Positions 20,453 to 30,173 of a stretch of DNA of 64,000 nt are shown in pieces. This DNA is from Saccharopolyspora ipomoeae (GTDB lineage Bacteria > Actinomycetota > Actinomycetes > Mycobacteriales > Pseudonocardiaceae): positions 372,001-436,000 of the forward strand of contig NZ_JASAOF010000003.1 in assembly GCF_029952525.1 (NCBI RefSeq), given 5' to 3'. Numbering within the stretch: position 1 is the first letter of the stretch; every line of letters starts with the position of its first letter. A program made the position numbers and the translations under genes. Below the pieces are notes generated by a model that ran no database searches, was not told where the DNA came from, and saw only the letters and a program-made list of their open reading frames with translations.

Positions 20453-21277
20453 TCAGGCGGCGAGGGCTTCGGCGGGCGCGGCGTGGGTGCGGCGTGCGCC
20501 GGTGGCTCCCGTGATCGCCTCCTGGGCCTGCCGGGCGAGGGTCTTGCGGTCGGTGCCGGTGAGCTCCGGCAGGACCACGACCTCCACCACCAGGTCGCGC
20601 ATGCGCGCCACCGAGAACACCGAGTCCGCCAGGCTCGCGTCGCCCAGGAACGCCGCCGCGGTCGTCAACTTCCCGCGACCGTCGCGGAAGCGGACCGCGA
20701 CCGGCTGCATCCGGGCACCCGCGTCCAGAGCCGCCTGGAACACCGCGGGACGGAAAGTCCCACCGGCAGCACCGCACCACGTGGTCCCTTCCGGGAACGT
20801 TCCGATCACCGAACCGGCCCGCAGCTCGTCAGCGATCGTGGCCACCGCGCCCGGCAAGGCCGACAACCGGTCGCGGTCGATGTACACCGTCCCGATCCGC
20901 CCGGCCAGAGAACCCAGCACCGGCCACGACCGGACCTCGACCTTCGCCAGCATCTTCATCGGGGTGAGCACCTGAAGGGCCACCACATCCAGCCACGAGA
21001 CGTGGTTGCACACCACGAGCCCGCCACCGGGCGTCAAGGTGCCGTCGACCTCCAGGCGGATGCCCAGCCCCCGCAACAACATCCGGAACCACCGGGGCAC
21101 CGCGCGCTGCCGCAGCGCGGACGGCAGCGCCAGCACCATCGCGCTGCCGATCAGCAGCAACCCGACGGTGATCCCGATGCGCAAGGCCAGCCGCAGCCGG
21201 CCGACCTCGGTGCCGGGGTCGCGCGGCGGGAGGCACTCCGGCCCGCACGGCGACTCCGGCATCCACGAGTGGTTCAT
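20453..21277 (-). CDS. 1-acyl-sn-glycerol-3-phosphate acyltransferase-like protein
   Basis: This membrane-bound PlsC-family acyltransferase is likely to acylate lysophosphatidic acid or a related acceptor. Motifs are VVCNHVSWLDVVAL (NHx4D catalytic), GTVYIDRDR (acceptor binding) and GTFPEGTTW. One hydrophobic helix (IGITVGLLLIGSAMVLAL) precedes them. The ATG at 21277 overlaps the stop of the upstream GNAT gene (ATGA), so the two are coupled, as in Rv3027c-Rv3026c of M. tuberculosis. The frame is open upstream to 21388 but that part overlaps the GNAT gene. Confidence 0.88.
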   Translation of the reverse strand: MNHSWMPESPCGPECLPPRDPGTEVGRLRLALRIGITVGLLLIGSAMVLALPSALRQRAVPRWFRMLLRGLGIRLEVDGTLTPGGGLVVCNHVSWLDVVALQVLTPMKMLAKVEVRSWPVLGSLAGRIGTVYIDRDRLSALPGAVATIADELRAGSVIGTFPEGTTWCGAAGGTFRPAVFQAALDAGARMQPVAVRFRDGRGKLTTAAAFLGDASLADSVFSVARMRDLVVEVVVLPELTGTDRKTLARQAQEAITGATGARRTHAAPAEALAA

Positions 21278-22038
21278 GCCGCCTCTCCGAGGAAGAACCG
21301 CATGTATCTCTGATCGGCGCGTTCGAGGTCGACCAGCACGAAGAAGTCCGCCACCCCGAAGTCCGGGTCGTGCGCGGGCGGGCCGCACACCTCCGCACCC
21401 AGGCGCAGGTAGCCGCGCAGCAGCGGCGGGATCGTGGAGCGCTCGTCGCGCTCACCCGGCTCCCACGGCTGGTGCGGGTGCACGCGCCGCTCCTCGGGCG
21501 CGTAGTGCTTCTGCGACACCGTCCGCCACACGTGCGCGGCCTGCACACCACCGTCGTCCAGCGGCACCGAGGCGCAGCCGGCGAGCATGGTGTGCCCGTG
21601 CAGCAGCATGTAGCGGGCGATTCCCGTCCACACCAGACTCACCACGGCACCGTTGCGGTGATCCGGGTGCACGCACGAGCGGCCCGTCTCCACCAGGGAG
21701 GGGCGCAGCGGGTCGAGGGCGGAGAGGTCGAATTCGGTTTCCGAGTAGAGCATTCCGGCGGAGGCGGCGCGGTCGGGCGGCAGCATCCGGTAGGTGCCGA
21801 CCACCTCGCCGCTGCGGTCCTCCCGCACGATCAGGTGGTCGCAGTGGTCGTCGAAGGAGTCCTGGTCGACGCCGAGCTCCCCGCCCTTGACCGTGGCGCC
21901 CATCTCCTCCGCGAACACCCGGTGGCGCAGGCGTTGTGCGGCGTGGACCTCATCGGCGTCACGAGCGACGAGAAGCGAGTAGTGGGCGTCGGCCGCCGCG
22001 TTCGGTGCGGCGCTGGCCAGCAGCTGCGTCTCGGACAT
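21274..22038 (-). CDS. GNAT-type acyltransferase (OlsB/hemolysin-like)
   Basis: This 254-residue protein resembles the family of OlsB ornithine N-acyltransferases: RLRHRVFAEEMGA near the start, DHCDHLIVREDRSGEVVGTYRML, FDLSALDPLRPSLVETGRSCVHPDHRNGAVV and a C-terminal region with LRLGAEVCGPPAHDPDFGVADFFVL. Together with the coupled PlsC-like enzyme it could build an N,O-diacylated lipid, as OlsB and OlsA do in ornithine lipid synthesis. That is inference from gene pairing. The ATG at 22038 gives the family-like start; the upstream frame is not conserved in character. Confidence 0.8.
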   Translation of the reverse strand: MSETQLLASAAPNAAADAHYSLLVARDADEVHAAQRLRHRVFAEEMGATVKGGELGVDQDSFDDHCDHLIVREDRSGEVVGTYRMLPPDRAASAGMLYSETEFDLSALDPLRPSLVETGRSCVHPDHRNGAVVSLVWTGIARYMLLHGHTMLAGCASVPLDDGGVQAAHVWRTVSQKHYAPEERRVHPHQPWEPGERDERSTIPPLLRGYLRLGAEVCGPPAHDPDFGVADFFVLVDLERADQRYMRFFLGEAA

Positions 22039-22264
22039 GTCCCAGGTGTATCGCCGCGCGCCGAACGCCCAACACACCAGCGGATGACACGGAGCCGGAA
22101 CTTTCGGTGAATGCCAGGTGCGTGCCAGCCCATCCGACCCCTCGATGCCGCCCATCGCAGCACGTCGGAGGGGACGCCCACCCTTCCCATCGGGCCTCGA
22201 CCCGATGTTGATCTTACCCGCCGGCACGCCCTACGCGCCGCTGGTCCCCCACTTCCGGGAGCCG

Positions 22265-22445
22265 GGGAACTTTCGTGCCAGTCACCGACGTGAGCACGGG
22301 AACTTTCCTGTCACCCAGCCGATCGCCGACCTGCGCGCGGGAACCCCCTGTCACCGATCCGGCCGCCGAAGTGAGCATGGGAACCTTCCTGCCACCACAC
22401 CCCGCAGCAGCGCCGGAGTGAGGAAGGGAACCTTCCTCGCACGGC
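22265..22445 (+). repeat. Five-copy head-to-tail array of the GGGAACCTTCCTGTCACC element
   Basis: Copies begin at 22265, 22298, 22339, 22379 and 22426, spaced 33, 41, 40 and 47 bp. All point the same way and most are preceded by GTGAGCA or similar. Variants are GGGAACTTTCGTGCCAGTCACC, GGGAACTTTCCTGTCACC, GGGAACCCCCTGTCACC, GGGAACCTTCCTGCCACC and GGGAACCTTCCTCGCACG. The array fills most of the 447-bp gene-free gap (22039-22485) between the GNAT and rnhA genes. Confidence 0.85.
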
Positions 22446-22485
22446 GCTGCCCGATCATCCCGGGGACGGCGGCTAGATTCAGCGC

Positions 22486-22932
22486 ATGCAGACCGAGCGC
22501 GTCGAACTCTTCACCGATGGCGCATGCAGCGGGAACCCCGGCCCGGGCGGCTGGGGCGTGGTGCTGCGCTATGGCGATCACGAGCGGGAGCTCTACGGGA
22601 AAGACCCGACCACGACCAACAACAAGATGGAGCTGATGGCCGTGATCGAGGGGCTGGCCGCCCTCACCCGGCCGATCCCGGTGGTGCGCGTCTACACCGA
22701 CAGCACCTACGTGCTCAAGGGCATCACCGAGTGGATGCGCGGCTGGAAGCGCAACGGCTGGATGACATCGGCGAAGAAGCCGGTCAAGAACGCCGATCTG
22801 TGGCAGCGGCTGGACGCGGAGTGCTCCCGTCACGGCGAGGTCCAGTGGGAGTGGGTGAAGGGCCACGCCGGTCACCCGGAGAACGAACGCGCCGACAAGC
22901 TCGCCTGCCAGGGGCGCGACGAAGCGCGCTGA
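22486..22932 (+). CDS. rnhA: Ribonuclease HI
   Basis: RNase HI cuts the RNA strand of RNA-DNA hybrids, removing R-loops and primers. The 148-residue enzyme has the four catalytic acids: Asp11 ([17 protein letters not shown]), Glu49 (NNKMELMAV), Asp72 (VYTDSTYV) and Asp137 (ENERADKLA), plus a basic protrusion ([18 protein letters not shown]). It is a stand-alone enzyme without the RNase HI/phosphatase fusion found in mycobacteria. It is separated from the convergent etfA gene by a strong hairpin. Confidence 0.96.
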   Translation: MQTERVELFTDGACSGNPGPGGWGVVLRYGDHERELYGKDPTTTNNKMELMAVIEGLAALTRPIPVVRVYTDSTYVLKGITEWMRGWKRNGWMTSAKKPVKNADLWQRLDAECSRHGEVQWEWVKGHAGHPENERADKLACQGRDEAR

Positions 22933-22935
22933 ACT

Positions 22936-22974
22936 GAGAACGGGCCGCGCTCCGGTGGAGCGCGGCCCGTTCTC
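22936..22974. terminator. Strong bidirectional terminator between rnhA and etfA
   Basis: An 18-bp perfect stem, GAGAACGGGCCGCGCTCC paired with its complement, closes a GGT loop. It begins three bases after the rnhA stop and ends 15 bases before the convergent etfA stop. Confidence 0.92.
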
Positions 22975-22989
22975 GTTGCGTGAAGGGGA

Positions 22990-23940
22990 TCAGCCCTTGC
23001 GCTTGGTGACCTCGTCGGTCAGCTGCGGCGCGACCTTGAACAGGTCGCCCACGACGCCGTAGTCGGCGATCTCGAAGATCGGCGCCTCCGGGTCCTTGTT
23101 CACCGCGACGATCGTCTTCGACGTCTGCATGCCAGCCCGGTGCTGGATCGCACCGGAGATGCCCAGCGCGATGTAGAGCTGCGGCGAGACCGTCTTACCG
23201 GTCTGACCGACCTGGAACTGGTGCGGGTAGTAGCCGGAGTCGACCGCGGCACGCGAGGCACCCACGGCGGCACCCAGCGTGTCGGCCAGCTTCTCCACGA
23301 CCTCGAACTGCTCGGCCGAACCGACACCGCGACCACCGGAGACCACGATGCTGGCCTCGGTGAGCTCGGGGCGGTCGCCGGCCTCGGCCGGCTGCCGACC
23401 GGTGATCTTGGCACCGGAGGAGGCCGGAACCTCGACCTGCTCGACCGCCGCGGCACCCGAAGCCTGCTCGGCCTCGATGGAACCGGGCAGCACGGTGATC
23501 ACCGGGGTGCCCTTGGTGACCTTCGCCTTGGCGTCGTAGGTGCCACCGAACAGCGAGTGCGACGCCACGCCCTCACCGTCGACGTCCACGACCTCCGACA
23601 GCAGACCCGCCTCCAGGCGGATCGCCAGACGACCGGCGATCTCCTTGCCGTCGACCGACGCCGGAACCAGCACCGCCGCCGGGGACGCCGAACCGGCCAG
23701 CTTGGCCAGCACGTCGACCTGCGGGGTCACCAGGAACTCGGCGGCCTCGGCGGACTCGGCCGCGTAGACCTTCGCCGCGCCATAGGAACCCAGCGCCTCG
23801 GACAGCTTGCCCGCGGTGCCCGGCTCGCCGACCACGACGGCCGACGGCTCGCCGATGCGACGCGCGGCGGTCAGCAGCTCGTAGGTGACCTTTTTGACCT
23901 CGCCGTCCACGTGATCGACGAGGACCAGAACCTCAGCCAT
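22990..23940 (-). CDS. etfA: Electron transfer flavoprotein alpha subunit
   Basis: EtfA binds the FAD of ETF, which takes electrons from acyl-CoA dehydrogenases to the respiratory chain. The 316-residue protein has an N-terminal Rossmann-like part ([21 protein letters not shown]) and the conserved FAD-binding C-terminal half ([67 protein letters not shown]). It follows etfB with a 30-bp gap. The order equals fixA-fixB (Rv3029c-Rv3028c) in M. tuberculosis. Confidence 0.96.
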   Translation of the reverse strand: MAEVLVLVDHVDGEVKKVTYELLTAARRIGEPSAVVVGEPGTAGKLSEALGSYGAAKVYAAESAEAAEFLVTPQVDVLAKLAGSASPAAVLVPASVDGKEIAGRLAIRLEAGLLSEVVDVDGEGVASHSLFGGTYDAKAKVTKGTPVITVLPGSIEAEQASGAAAVEQVEVPASSGAKITGRQPAEAGDRPELTEASIVVSGGRGVGSAEQFEVVEKLADTLGAAVGASRAAVDSGYYPHQFQVGQTGKTVSPQLYIALGISGAIQHRAGMQTSKTIVAVNKDPEAPIFEIADYGVVGDLFKVAPQLTDEVTKRKG

Positions 23941-23970
23941 GAATTTGCCTCCTCGAAAACCGTGAACGAC

Positions 23971-24753
23971 TCAGAGCAGCTTCTCGCCGGCCAGGAACTC
24001 GGCGACGCCAACGCCGCCTTCGCCCTCGTCGGTGACCTTCACACCGCCGGACTTCGGCGGCTTCGGAGCGGACTCGACGACCTGGGAGCCGGCGTTGGCC
24101 AGACCCACCTCGGAGGCGTCGATCCCCGCGTCGGCCAGCGACAGCGCGCTCACCGGCTTCTTCTTCGCGGCCATGATGCCCTTGAACGACGGGTACCGCG
24201 GCTCGTTGATCTTCTCCGTCACGCTCACCACAGCCGGCAGACCCGACTCGACGGTCAGGATGCCCGCGTCGGTCTCGCGCTCGACCTTCACCGACGATCC
24301 ATCGGTCTCGACCTTGCGCGCGAAGGTCAGCTGCGGCCAGCCGAGCACCTCGGCGACCATGGCCGGCACCGCACCGGAGCGACCGTCGGTCGCCTCGTTG
24401 CCGGCGATGACCAGGTCGACACCCTCAACGGTGCCGATGACCTTCGCCAGCGCCTTGGCGGTGGCGGGCGCGTCGGTGCCGTGCAGCGCCTCGTCGGCGA
24501 GGTGCACCGCCTTGTCCGCGCCCATCGACAGCGCCTTGCGGATGGCATCCGTGGCGCGATCCGGGCCCATGCACACGACGGTCACTTCGCCGCCCTGAGC
24601 CTCCTTGATCAACAGCGCCTCCTCCACGGCGCGCTCGTTGATCTCATCCAACACGGCGTCCGCTGCTTCACGGTCCAACGTGTGATCCGCAGCAGACAGC
24701 TTCCGTTCGGAATACGTGTCGGGCACCTGCTTAACCAGGACGACGATGTTCAT
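23971..24753 (-). CDS. etfB: Electron transfer flavoprotein beta subunit
   Basis: EtfB is the partner subunit that contacts dehydrogenases and binds AMP. In 260 residues it has MNIVVLVKQVPDT at the start, the ETF-beta signature region (VDLVIAGNEATDGRSGAVPAMVAEVLGWPQLTFARKVE) and the recognition-loop stretch (EKINEPRYPSFKGIMAAKKKP). It heads the etfBA operon, with the promoter in the 294-bp gap to the divergent DegV gene. The enoyl-CoA hydratase and thiolase genes elsewhere in the window fit the same fatty-acid oxidation. Confidence 0.96.
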   Translation of the reverse strand: MNIVVLVKQVPDTYSERKLSAADHTLDREAADAVLDEINERAVEEALLIKEAQGGEVTVVCMGPDRATDAIRKALSMGADKAVHLADEALHGTDAPATAKALAKVIGTVEGVDLVIAGNEATDGRSGAVPAMVAEVLGWPQLTFARKVETDGSSVKVERETDAGILTVESGLPAVVSVTEKINEPRYPSFKGIMAAKKKPVSALSLADAGIDASEVGLANAGSQVVESAPKPPKSGGVKVTDEGEGGVGVAEFLAGEKLL

Positions 24754-25047
24754 GGGCCCTCTTCGACCTCCTGCGGACTCAACTGACGCTCGCTGGTCCT
24801 CCAGCGGCTCTGCTTGTGGACCCGGCGCGTTCCGTCCGGGTTAGGTTGACCTTGCCATGCCCCCAGCGGGAAAGCACAGTGATGCCAACCACCAAGGATG
24901 TTACTTGCCAGTAGCCCGGGTGCAACCAGGTCCCACCCGTGACAGTACTCACCCTCCCCCGACGAAGATGATCGACCTTCGCAAAAGCGGGAACGGGTCA
25001 TCCGGAAAGTATGTGAACGAACCTTACGTATTAGTAGCCTTGCCGCC
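24754..25047. promoter_or_regulatory. Divergent promoter gap between etfB and the DegV gene
   Basis: This gap of nearly 300 bp holds no gene. It must contain both promoters. The part just before the DegV gene is AT-rich for this genome (for example ACGTATTAGTAG, ending about 12 bp before the ATG) and could hold a -10 box, but I cannot place one firmly. Confidence 0.5.
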
Positions 25048-25896
25048 ATGAGAAGACGCGTCGCCATCGTGACCGATTCGACGGCTTCCGTTCCGCTCGA
25101 CGTGGCCGACCGGCTGGGAATCTCCATCGTGCAGTTGGAGCTGACGGTCGGTGCTGAACAGAACGACGAGCGACGGGTGCTGCACCCCCAGATGGCCGAG
25201 GCAATGCGAAACAACGTCCCGGTCTCCACCAACCCTCCCCCTCCTCCCGCCTTCTACTGGAATTACGCCGATGCCGCGGCATCGGGAGTCGAAGCGATCA
25301 TTTCGATCCACATTTCCGAGGGAATGTCCCAAACGTGCCAATCCGCGCGCATCGCCGCGGCCGAGATCGGCGTGCCGGTCTACGTCGTGGACGCGCGCCT
25401 GACCGGGCTGAGCCTCGGATTCCCGGTGATCGCCGCGGCCGAGGCCGCCGCGGCCGGCGCCACGCCGCACGGCGTGATGAACGTCCTGGAGCACCGGCTG
25501 CGCAGCACCACGCAGCTGCTCTACGTCGACACCCTCGAATACCTGCAGCGCAGCGGCCGGATCGGCCGCGCTCAGGCGTGGGTCGGCCAAGCGCTGTCGA
25601 TCAAACCGGTGCTGATCATGAAGGACGGCGTGATCGACCAGCTGGCCAAGGGCATCGGCGAGGAGCGCGCGCTGCGCAAGGCCATCGCCACCGCCGTGGA
25701 GCGGGCCGGCCGAGGCCCGGTCGACGTGGGCGTGGAGCACTTCGAGGCCGCCGACCGCGCCAAGGAGGTCCTCGACGCGCTCTGCTCGCGGCTGCCGCAG
25801 GTGCGCCGGGTCACGCTGGAGGAGACCAGCGCGATCATCGGAGCGCACACGGGCCCGGGAGCGCTCGGCATCGCGGTCTCGCCCGCCAACCCCTGA
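25048..25896 (+). CDS. DegV family fatty-acid-binding protein
   Basis: DegV/FakB-type proteins hold a single fatty acid in a deep pocket; in Firmicutes they present it to the FakA kinase. The 282-residue protein has the N-terminal VAIVTDSTASVP (Ser/Thr that binds the carboxylate), VSTNPPPPPAFYWNY, ISIHISEGMSQTCQSAR and LQRSGRIGRAQAWVGQALSIKPVL. No FakA-like kinase gene is in the window, so the partner is unknown. It is divergent from etfBA, which may or may not be meaningful. Confidence 0.88.
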   Translation: MRRRVAIVTDSTASVPLDVADRLGISIVQLELTVGAEQNDERRVLHPQMAEAMRNNVPVSTNPPPPPAFYWNYADAAASGVEAIISIHISEGMSQTCQSARIAAAEIGVPVYVVDARLTGLSLGFPVIAAAEAAAAGATPHGVMNVLEHRLRSTTQLLYVDTLEYLQRSGRIGRAQAWVGQALSIKPVLIMKDGVIDQLAKGIGEERALRKAIATAVERAGRGPVDVGVEHFEAADRAKEVLDALCSRLPQVRRVTLEETSAIIGAHTGPGALGIAVSPANP

Positions 25897-26204
25897 GGCG
25901 CTCGCCCCGCCGCGAAGTCCGGTGCGGGGACCGGACTCGCCTCGGCGACGCAGCGACCACCGAAGAGCGAATTCCTTTCACGAGACGACCTTTTCGCTCG
26001 CCGTCTCGCAGTTTCGCCTGTTTTTCCCTTGCTCTTCCACCCTTTTGAGTGGTGCGAACGCGCGTTCGATCGCGGATACTCGTTGTCACCGGCCCCGAAA
26101 CCTCTCGCACGGGACCGAATTCCGCATCCGCTGATCTACAGCACCATCACTCGGGGGGAATCATGCGCGCCACGACGATTGCCGAGCCGTACCGCTCACC
26201 GATC
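25897..26204. other. Gene-free AT-rich gap with an isolated ribosome site and ATG
   Basis: This 308-bp gap between convergent genes is poorer in GC than its surroundings, with runs such as CTGTTTTTCCC and CACCCTTTTGAG. At 26154-26165 GGGGGGA stands three bases before an ATG (26163), which looks like a real translation start. The frame runs directly into hrpA in antisense after about 14 codons, so it may be a relic of a lost gene. Confidence 0.55.
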
Positions 26205-29200
26205 TCAGTCCTGGAGCTTGTCCATCGCTCGGTGCACGCGCTTGACCGATACCGGTCTCGGCGTTCCCAACGACTGCGCGAACAAGCTCACGCGCAACTC
26301 CTCGACCATCCACCCCACGTCGAGCAGGGCCTCGCTGGGCGAACGCCCCTGCGGCACCCGGGACAGCAGATCCCGATAGCGCTGCCGAACCTCGTCCACC
26401 TGATACATCCACTCCCGGTCGCGCTGCGGCTGGTGCTGCGCCTTGTCCAGCCGCTGCTCGATCGCGCGCAGGTAGCGGACCAGGTCGCGGAGCCGATCGA
26501 AGCCGGTCTCGGTGACGAAGCCGGGATGCAGCAGGCCTTCCAGCTGCTCCCGGATGTCGGCCAGCGACTCCGCCGACACGCCCTTGGGGCGGTCGGCGAG
26601 CACCGCCTCGACGTGCTGCGCGGCCACCAGGACCCGCTCCACCTCGGCCAGCACGGCCACGGTGTACTCGCCCAGACCGGCGCGGACCTTCGCCTCCAGC
26701 GAGGCGTAGGCCTCGCCGTCCCACACGGGCCCGCCGTTGTCGAGCATCAGCTTGTCCACGGCGCAGCGCACGCAGTCGTCGAGGATCGAGCCGAGATCGC
26801 CGTACTGGCTGCCGCCGAGCACCAGGCGGCTGGTCGCGGTCATGCCGCGCTGGATCGACTTGGCCGGCGAGGGCACGTTGAGCAGCAACAACCGGCGCGT
26901 GCCGTTCCACAGCGCGCGCCGCTGTTCCCGCTCGGTGTCGAACATGCGCACCGCGACCGTCTCGCCCTCGTCCACCAGCGCCGGGTAGGCCTTCACGGCG
27001 TGCCCCGAGCGCTGCTGGGAGAAGGTGCGCGGCAGCTCGCCGAAGTTCCAGGAGCGCAACCCGCTCTGCTCGACGTCGTCGGCCGCGGCCGAGATCTCCT
27101 CGCGCACCTTGGGTTTGAGCCGCAGCTTGAGCTCGTCGAGATCCTTGGACTCGGCCAGCTTCCGGCCGCGGCGGCCCACCACGCGGAAGGTCATCTTGAG
27201 GTGGTCGGGAACCTTGTCCGGGTCCCACTCCGAGCTCGGCACCTCGACGCCGGTGAGCTGGCGGAGGCTGCGCTGCAGGGTCTCCAGCAGCGGCCCGTCG
27301 TCCGGTCCGACGCGGGAGAGCACGGCCTTGGCGAAGTCCGGCGCGGGCACGAAGTTGCGCCGCGTCTGCTTCGGCAGCGATTTGAGCAGCGTGGTCACCA
27401 GCTCTTCCCGCAGGCCGGGGATCTGCCAGTCGAAGCCCTCGGGGTCGATCTGGTTGAGCACCTGCAGCGGGATGTGCGCGGTGACGCCGTCGGCGTCGGC
27501 TCCCGGCTCGAACTGGTAGGTCAGCTTCAGCCGGTGGTCGCCGTAGGTCCAGTGGTCCGGGTAGTCCTGATCGCTGACCTGCGCCGAGCGCTCGTTGATC
27601 AGCATCGACTTCTCGAAGTTGAGCAGGTCGGGCTGGTCGCGGCGGGTCTTCTTCCACCAGGTGTCGAAGTGCCTGCCCGAGACCACCTCCGAGCCGATGC
27701 GCTGGTCGTAGAAGTCGAACAGCGTCTCGTCGTCGACGAGGATGTCGCGGCGGCGGGCGCGCTCCTCGAGGTCCCCGACCTCGTCGAGCAGCGCCCGGTT
27801 CTGGCGGAAGAACTCGTGCCGGGTGTCCCAGTCGCCCTCGACCAGGGCGTGCCGGATGAACAGCTCGCGGCTGACCTCGGGGTCGATGCGCCCGTAGTTG
27901 ACCTTGCGGTCGACCACCAGCGGAACGCCGTAGAGCGTGACGCGTTCGGTGGCGACCACGGCTGCGCGGTCCTTCTCCCAGTGCGGCTCGCTGTAGTTGC
28001 GCTTGACCAGGTGCTCGGCGAGCCGCTCGATCCACTCCGGTTCCACGCGGGCCGCGATCCGAGCCCACAGGCGGGAGGTCTCGACGAGTTCGGCAGCCAT
28101 CACCCAGCGCGGCGGCTTCTTGAACAACGACGACCCGGGGAACACCGCGAACCGGGCGTTGCGGGCTCCCTGGTACTCGTTGGCGCCGCGCCCGGGCGGC
28201 CCGGAACGCTGTGCGCCGTTGCGCTTCTCGACGTCCTTGAGACCGACGTGCGAGAGCAGCCCGGCCAGCAGCGACTGGTGGATGCGGGTGGCGTCGGCCG
28301 GCTGATCGGCCAGCGTCATGCCCATCGACTTGACCATCTGGCGCAGCTGGCCGAACAGGTCCTGCCACTCGCGCACCCGCAGGTAGTTGAGGAACTCGTT
28401 GCGGCAGAGCTTGCGGAACTGGTTGGAGGACAGCTCCTTCTGCTGGGTCCGCAAGTACTCCCACATCCGCAGGAAGGAGAGGAAGTCGGATTCGGCGTCC
28501 TTGTCGACGAAGCGCGCGTGCTTCTGGTCGGCGGCCTGCTGGTGCTCGGCGGGTCGTTCCCGCGGGTCCTGGATGGACAGCGCGGCCACGATCACCAGCA
28601 CCTCGCGCAGGCAGCCGTTGCGCTCGGCCTCCAGCACCATCCGCGCCAGGCGCGGGTCGATGGGCAGCTGGGCGAGGCTGCGGCCGATGCGGGTGAGCTT
28701 GCGGTCGGCGGCGGACTTGGTGCTCTCCAGCGCGCCGAGCTCGTGCAGCAGGGAGACGCCGTCGGTGATCTGCCTGCGGTCCGGTGGTTCCAGGAACGGG
28801 AAGGACTCGATCTCGCCCAGCCCCAGCGACGTCATCTGCAGGATGACCGAGGCCAGGTGGGTGCGCAGGATCTCCGGGTCGGTGAACTCCGGCCGGGCCT
28901 CGAAGTCGTCCTCGGAGTACAGCCGGACGCAGATGCCCTCGGAGACGCGGCCGCAGCGGCCCTTGCGCTGGTTGGCGGATGCCTGCGAGATCGGCTCGAT
29001 CGGCAGCCGCTGCACCTTGGTGCGGAAGCTGTAGCGGGAGATGCGCGCCGTGCCGGGGTCGATGACGTACTTGATGCCGGGCACGGTCAACGAGGTCTCG
29101 GCGACGTTGGTCGACAGCACGATCCGGCGGCCGGTGTGGCGCTGGAACACCCGGTGCTGCTCGGCGGCGCTCAACCGCGCGAACAGCGGGAGGATCTCGG

Positions 29201-30173
29201 TGTCGCGGAGGTTGAGCTGGCCGAGGGCGTCGGCGGCGTCGCGGATCTCCCGCTCGCCGCTGAGGAACACCAGGATGTCGCCGGGTCCCTCGGCGGACAG
29301 CTCGCCCACCGCGTCGCAGATGGCCTGCGGCTGGTCGCGCACCTCGGTCGTGGGGTCCTCCGGATCGTCGGAGTCCTCCAGCAGCGGTCGGTAGCGCACC
29401 TCCACGGGGTAGGTGCGTCCGGAGACCTCGATGACCGGTGCGTCGTCGAAGTGCCGGGAGAACCGCTCCGGGTCGATCGTCGCCGAGGTGATGATGACCT
29501 TGAGGTCGGGACGGCGCGGCAGCAGCTGCTTGAGGTAGCCGAGGATGAAGTCGATGTTGAGGCTGCGCTCGTGGGCCTCGTCGATGATCAGGGTGTCGTA
29601 GCGGCGCAGCAGCCGGTCGTGCTGGATCTCGGCGAGCAGGATGCCGTCGGTCATCAGCTTGACCAGCGTGTCGTCGCCGGTGCGCTCGGTGAAGCGCACC
29701 TGGTAGCCGATGGCTCCCCCGATCTCGGTGCCCAGTTCCTCGGCGACGCGTTCGGCCACCGTGCGCGCCGCGAGCCTGCGCGGCTGGGTGTGCCCGATGA
29801 CGCCGTGGACGCCGCGACCGAGCTCCATGCACATCTTGGGCAGCTGCGTGGTCTTCCCGGAACCGGTCTCCCCGGCGACGATGACGACCTGGTTGTCCCG
29901 GATGGCTTCGAGCAGGTCGTCCCGGCGCTGGCTGACCGGCAGGCTCTCCGGGTAGGTGATCTCGGGACGGGCGTCGCGGCGGTTCTGCACCCGCAGCTCG
30001 GCGGTCTCGACGTCGCCGGCGATCTCCGCGGTGACCGACTTCAGGGCCTCGGGATCGCGGATCTTGCGGGCACCCTCGATGCGACGGCGCAGCCGACGCT
30101 GGTCCTGCAGCATCAGCTCGGGCAAACGTTCCCGCAGATCAGCGAGCGGAGATTTCACAGACGACGTACCCAT
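26205..30173 (-). CDS. hrpA: ATP-dependent RNA helicase HrpA-like (DEAH box)
   Basis: This DEAH-box helicase of about 1322 residues unwinds RNA; E. coli HrpA acts on stalled ribosomes. The helicase core has GETGSGKTTQ (101-110), HTQPRRLAART, IIDEAHERSLN, ITSATID, FLSGEREIRDAAD, STNVAETSLTVPG and QRKGRCGR. Helicase-associated, OB-fold and a long DUF3418 C-terminal domain follow. I start at the ATG at 30173; no candidate has a strong ribosome site and the frame is open to 30266. The antisense strand is open for 1913 codons, a by-product of GC bias. Confidence 0.94.
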   Translation of the reverse strand: MGTSSVKSPLADLRERLPELMLQDQRRLRRRIEGARKIRDPEALKSVTAEIAGDVETAELRVQNRRDARPEITYPESLPVSQRRDDLLEAIRDNQVVIVAGETGSGKTTQLPKMCMELGRGVHGVIGHTQPRRLAARTVAERVAEELGTEIGGAIGYQVRFTERTGDDTLVKLMTDGILLAEIQHDRLLRRYDTLIIDEAHERSLNIDFILGYLKQLLPRRPDLKVIITSATIDPERFSRHFDDAPVIEVSGRTYPVEVRYRPLLEDSDDPEDPTTEVRDQPQAICDAVGELSAEGPGDILVFLSGEREIRDAADALGQLNLRDTEILPLFARLSAAEQHRVFQRHTGRRIVLSTNVAETSLTVPGIKYVIDPGTARISRYSFRTKVQRLPIEPISQASANQRKGRCGRVSEGICVRLYSEDDFEARPEFTDPEILRTHLASVILQMTSLGLGEIESFPFLEPPDRRQITDGVSLLHELGALESTKSAADRKLTRIGRSLAQLPIDPRLARMVLEAERNGCLREVLVIVAALSIQDPRERPAEHQQAADQKHARFVDKDAESDFLSFLRMWEYLRTQQKELSSNQFRKLCRNEFLNYLRVREWQDLFGQLRQMVKSMGMTLADQPADATRIHQSLLAGLLSHVGLKDVEKRNGAQRSGPPGRGANEYQGARNARFAVFPGSSLFKKPPRWVMAAELVETSRLWARIAARVEPEWIERLAEHLVKRNYSEPHWEKDRAAVVATERVTLYGVPLVVDRKVNYGRIDPEVSRELFIRHALVEGDWDTRHEFFRQNRALLDEVGDLEERARRRDILVDDETLFDFYDQRIGSEVVSGRHFDTWWKKTRRDQPDLLNFEKSMLINERSAQVSDQDYPDHWTYGDHRLKLTYQFEPGADADGVTAHIPLQVLNQIDPEGFDWQIPGLREELVTTLLKSLPKQTRRNFVPAPDFAKAVLSRVGPDDGPLLETLQRSLRQLTGVEVPSSEWDPDKVPDHLKMTFRVVGRRGRKLAESKDLDELKLRLKPKVREEISAAADDVEQSGLRSWNFGELPRTFSQQRSGHAVKAYPALVDEGETVAVRMFDTEREQRRALWNGTRRLLLLNVPSPAKSIQRGMTATSRLVLGGSQYGDLGSILDDCVRCAVDKLMLDNGGPVWDGEAYASLEAKVRAGLGEYTVAVLAEVERVLVAAQHVEAVLADRPKGVSAESLADIREQLEGLLHPGFVTETGFDRLRDLVRYLRAIEQRLDKAQHQPQRDREWMYQVDEVRQRYRDLLSRVPQGRSPSEALLDVGWMVEELRVSLFAQSLGTPRPVSVKRVHRAMDKLQD

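Noticed and set aside
22265-22445. CRISPR array (short repeats about 40 bp apart)
   Set aside because: The repeats are only about 18 bp, differ from copy to copy, have spacers of unequal length, and no cas gene is near. The same unit occurs singly all over the window.
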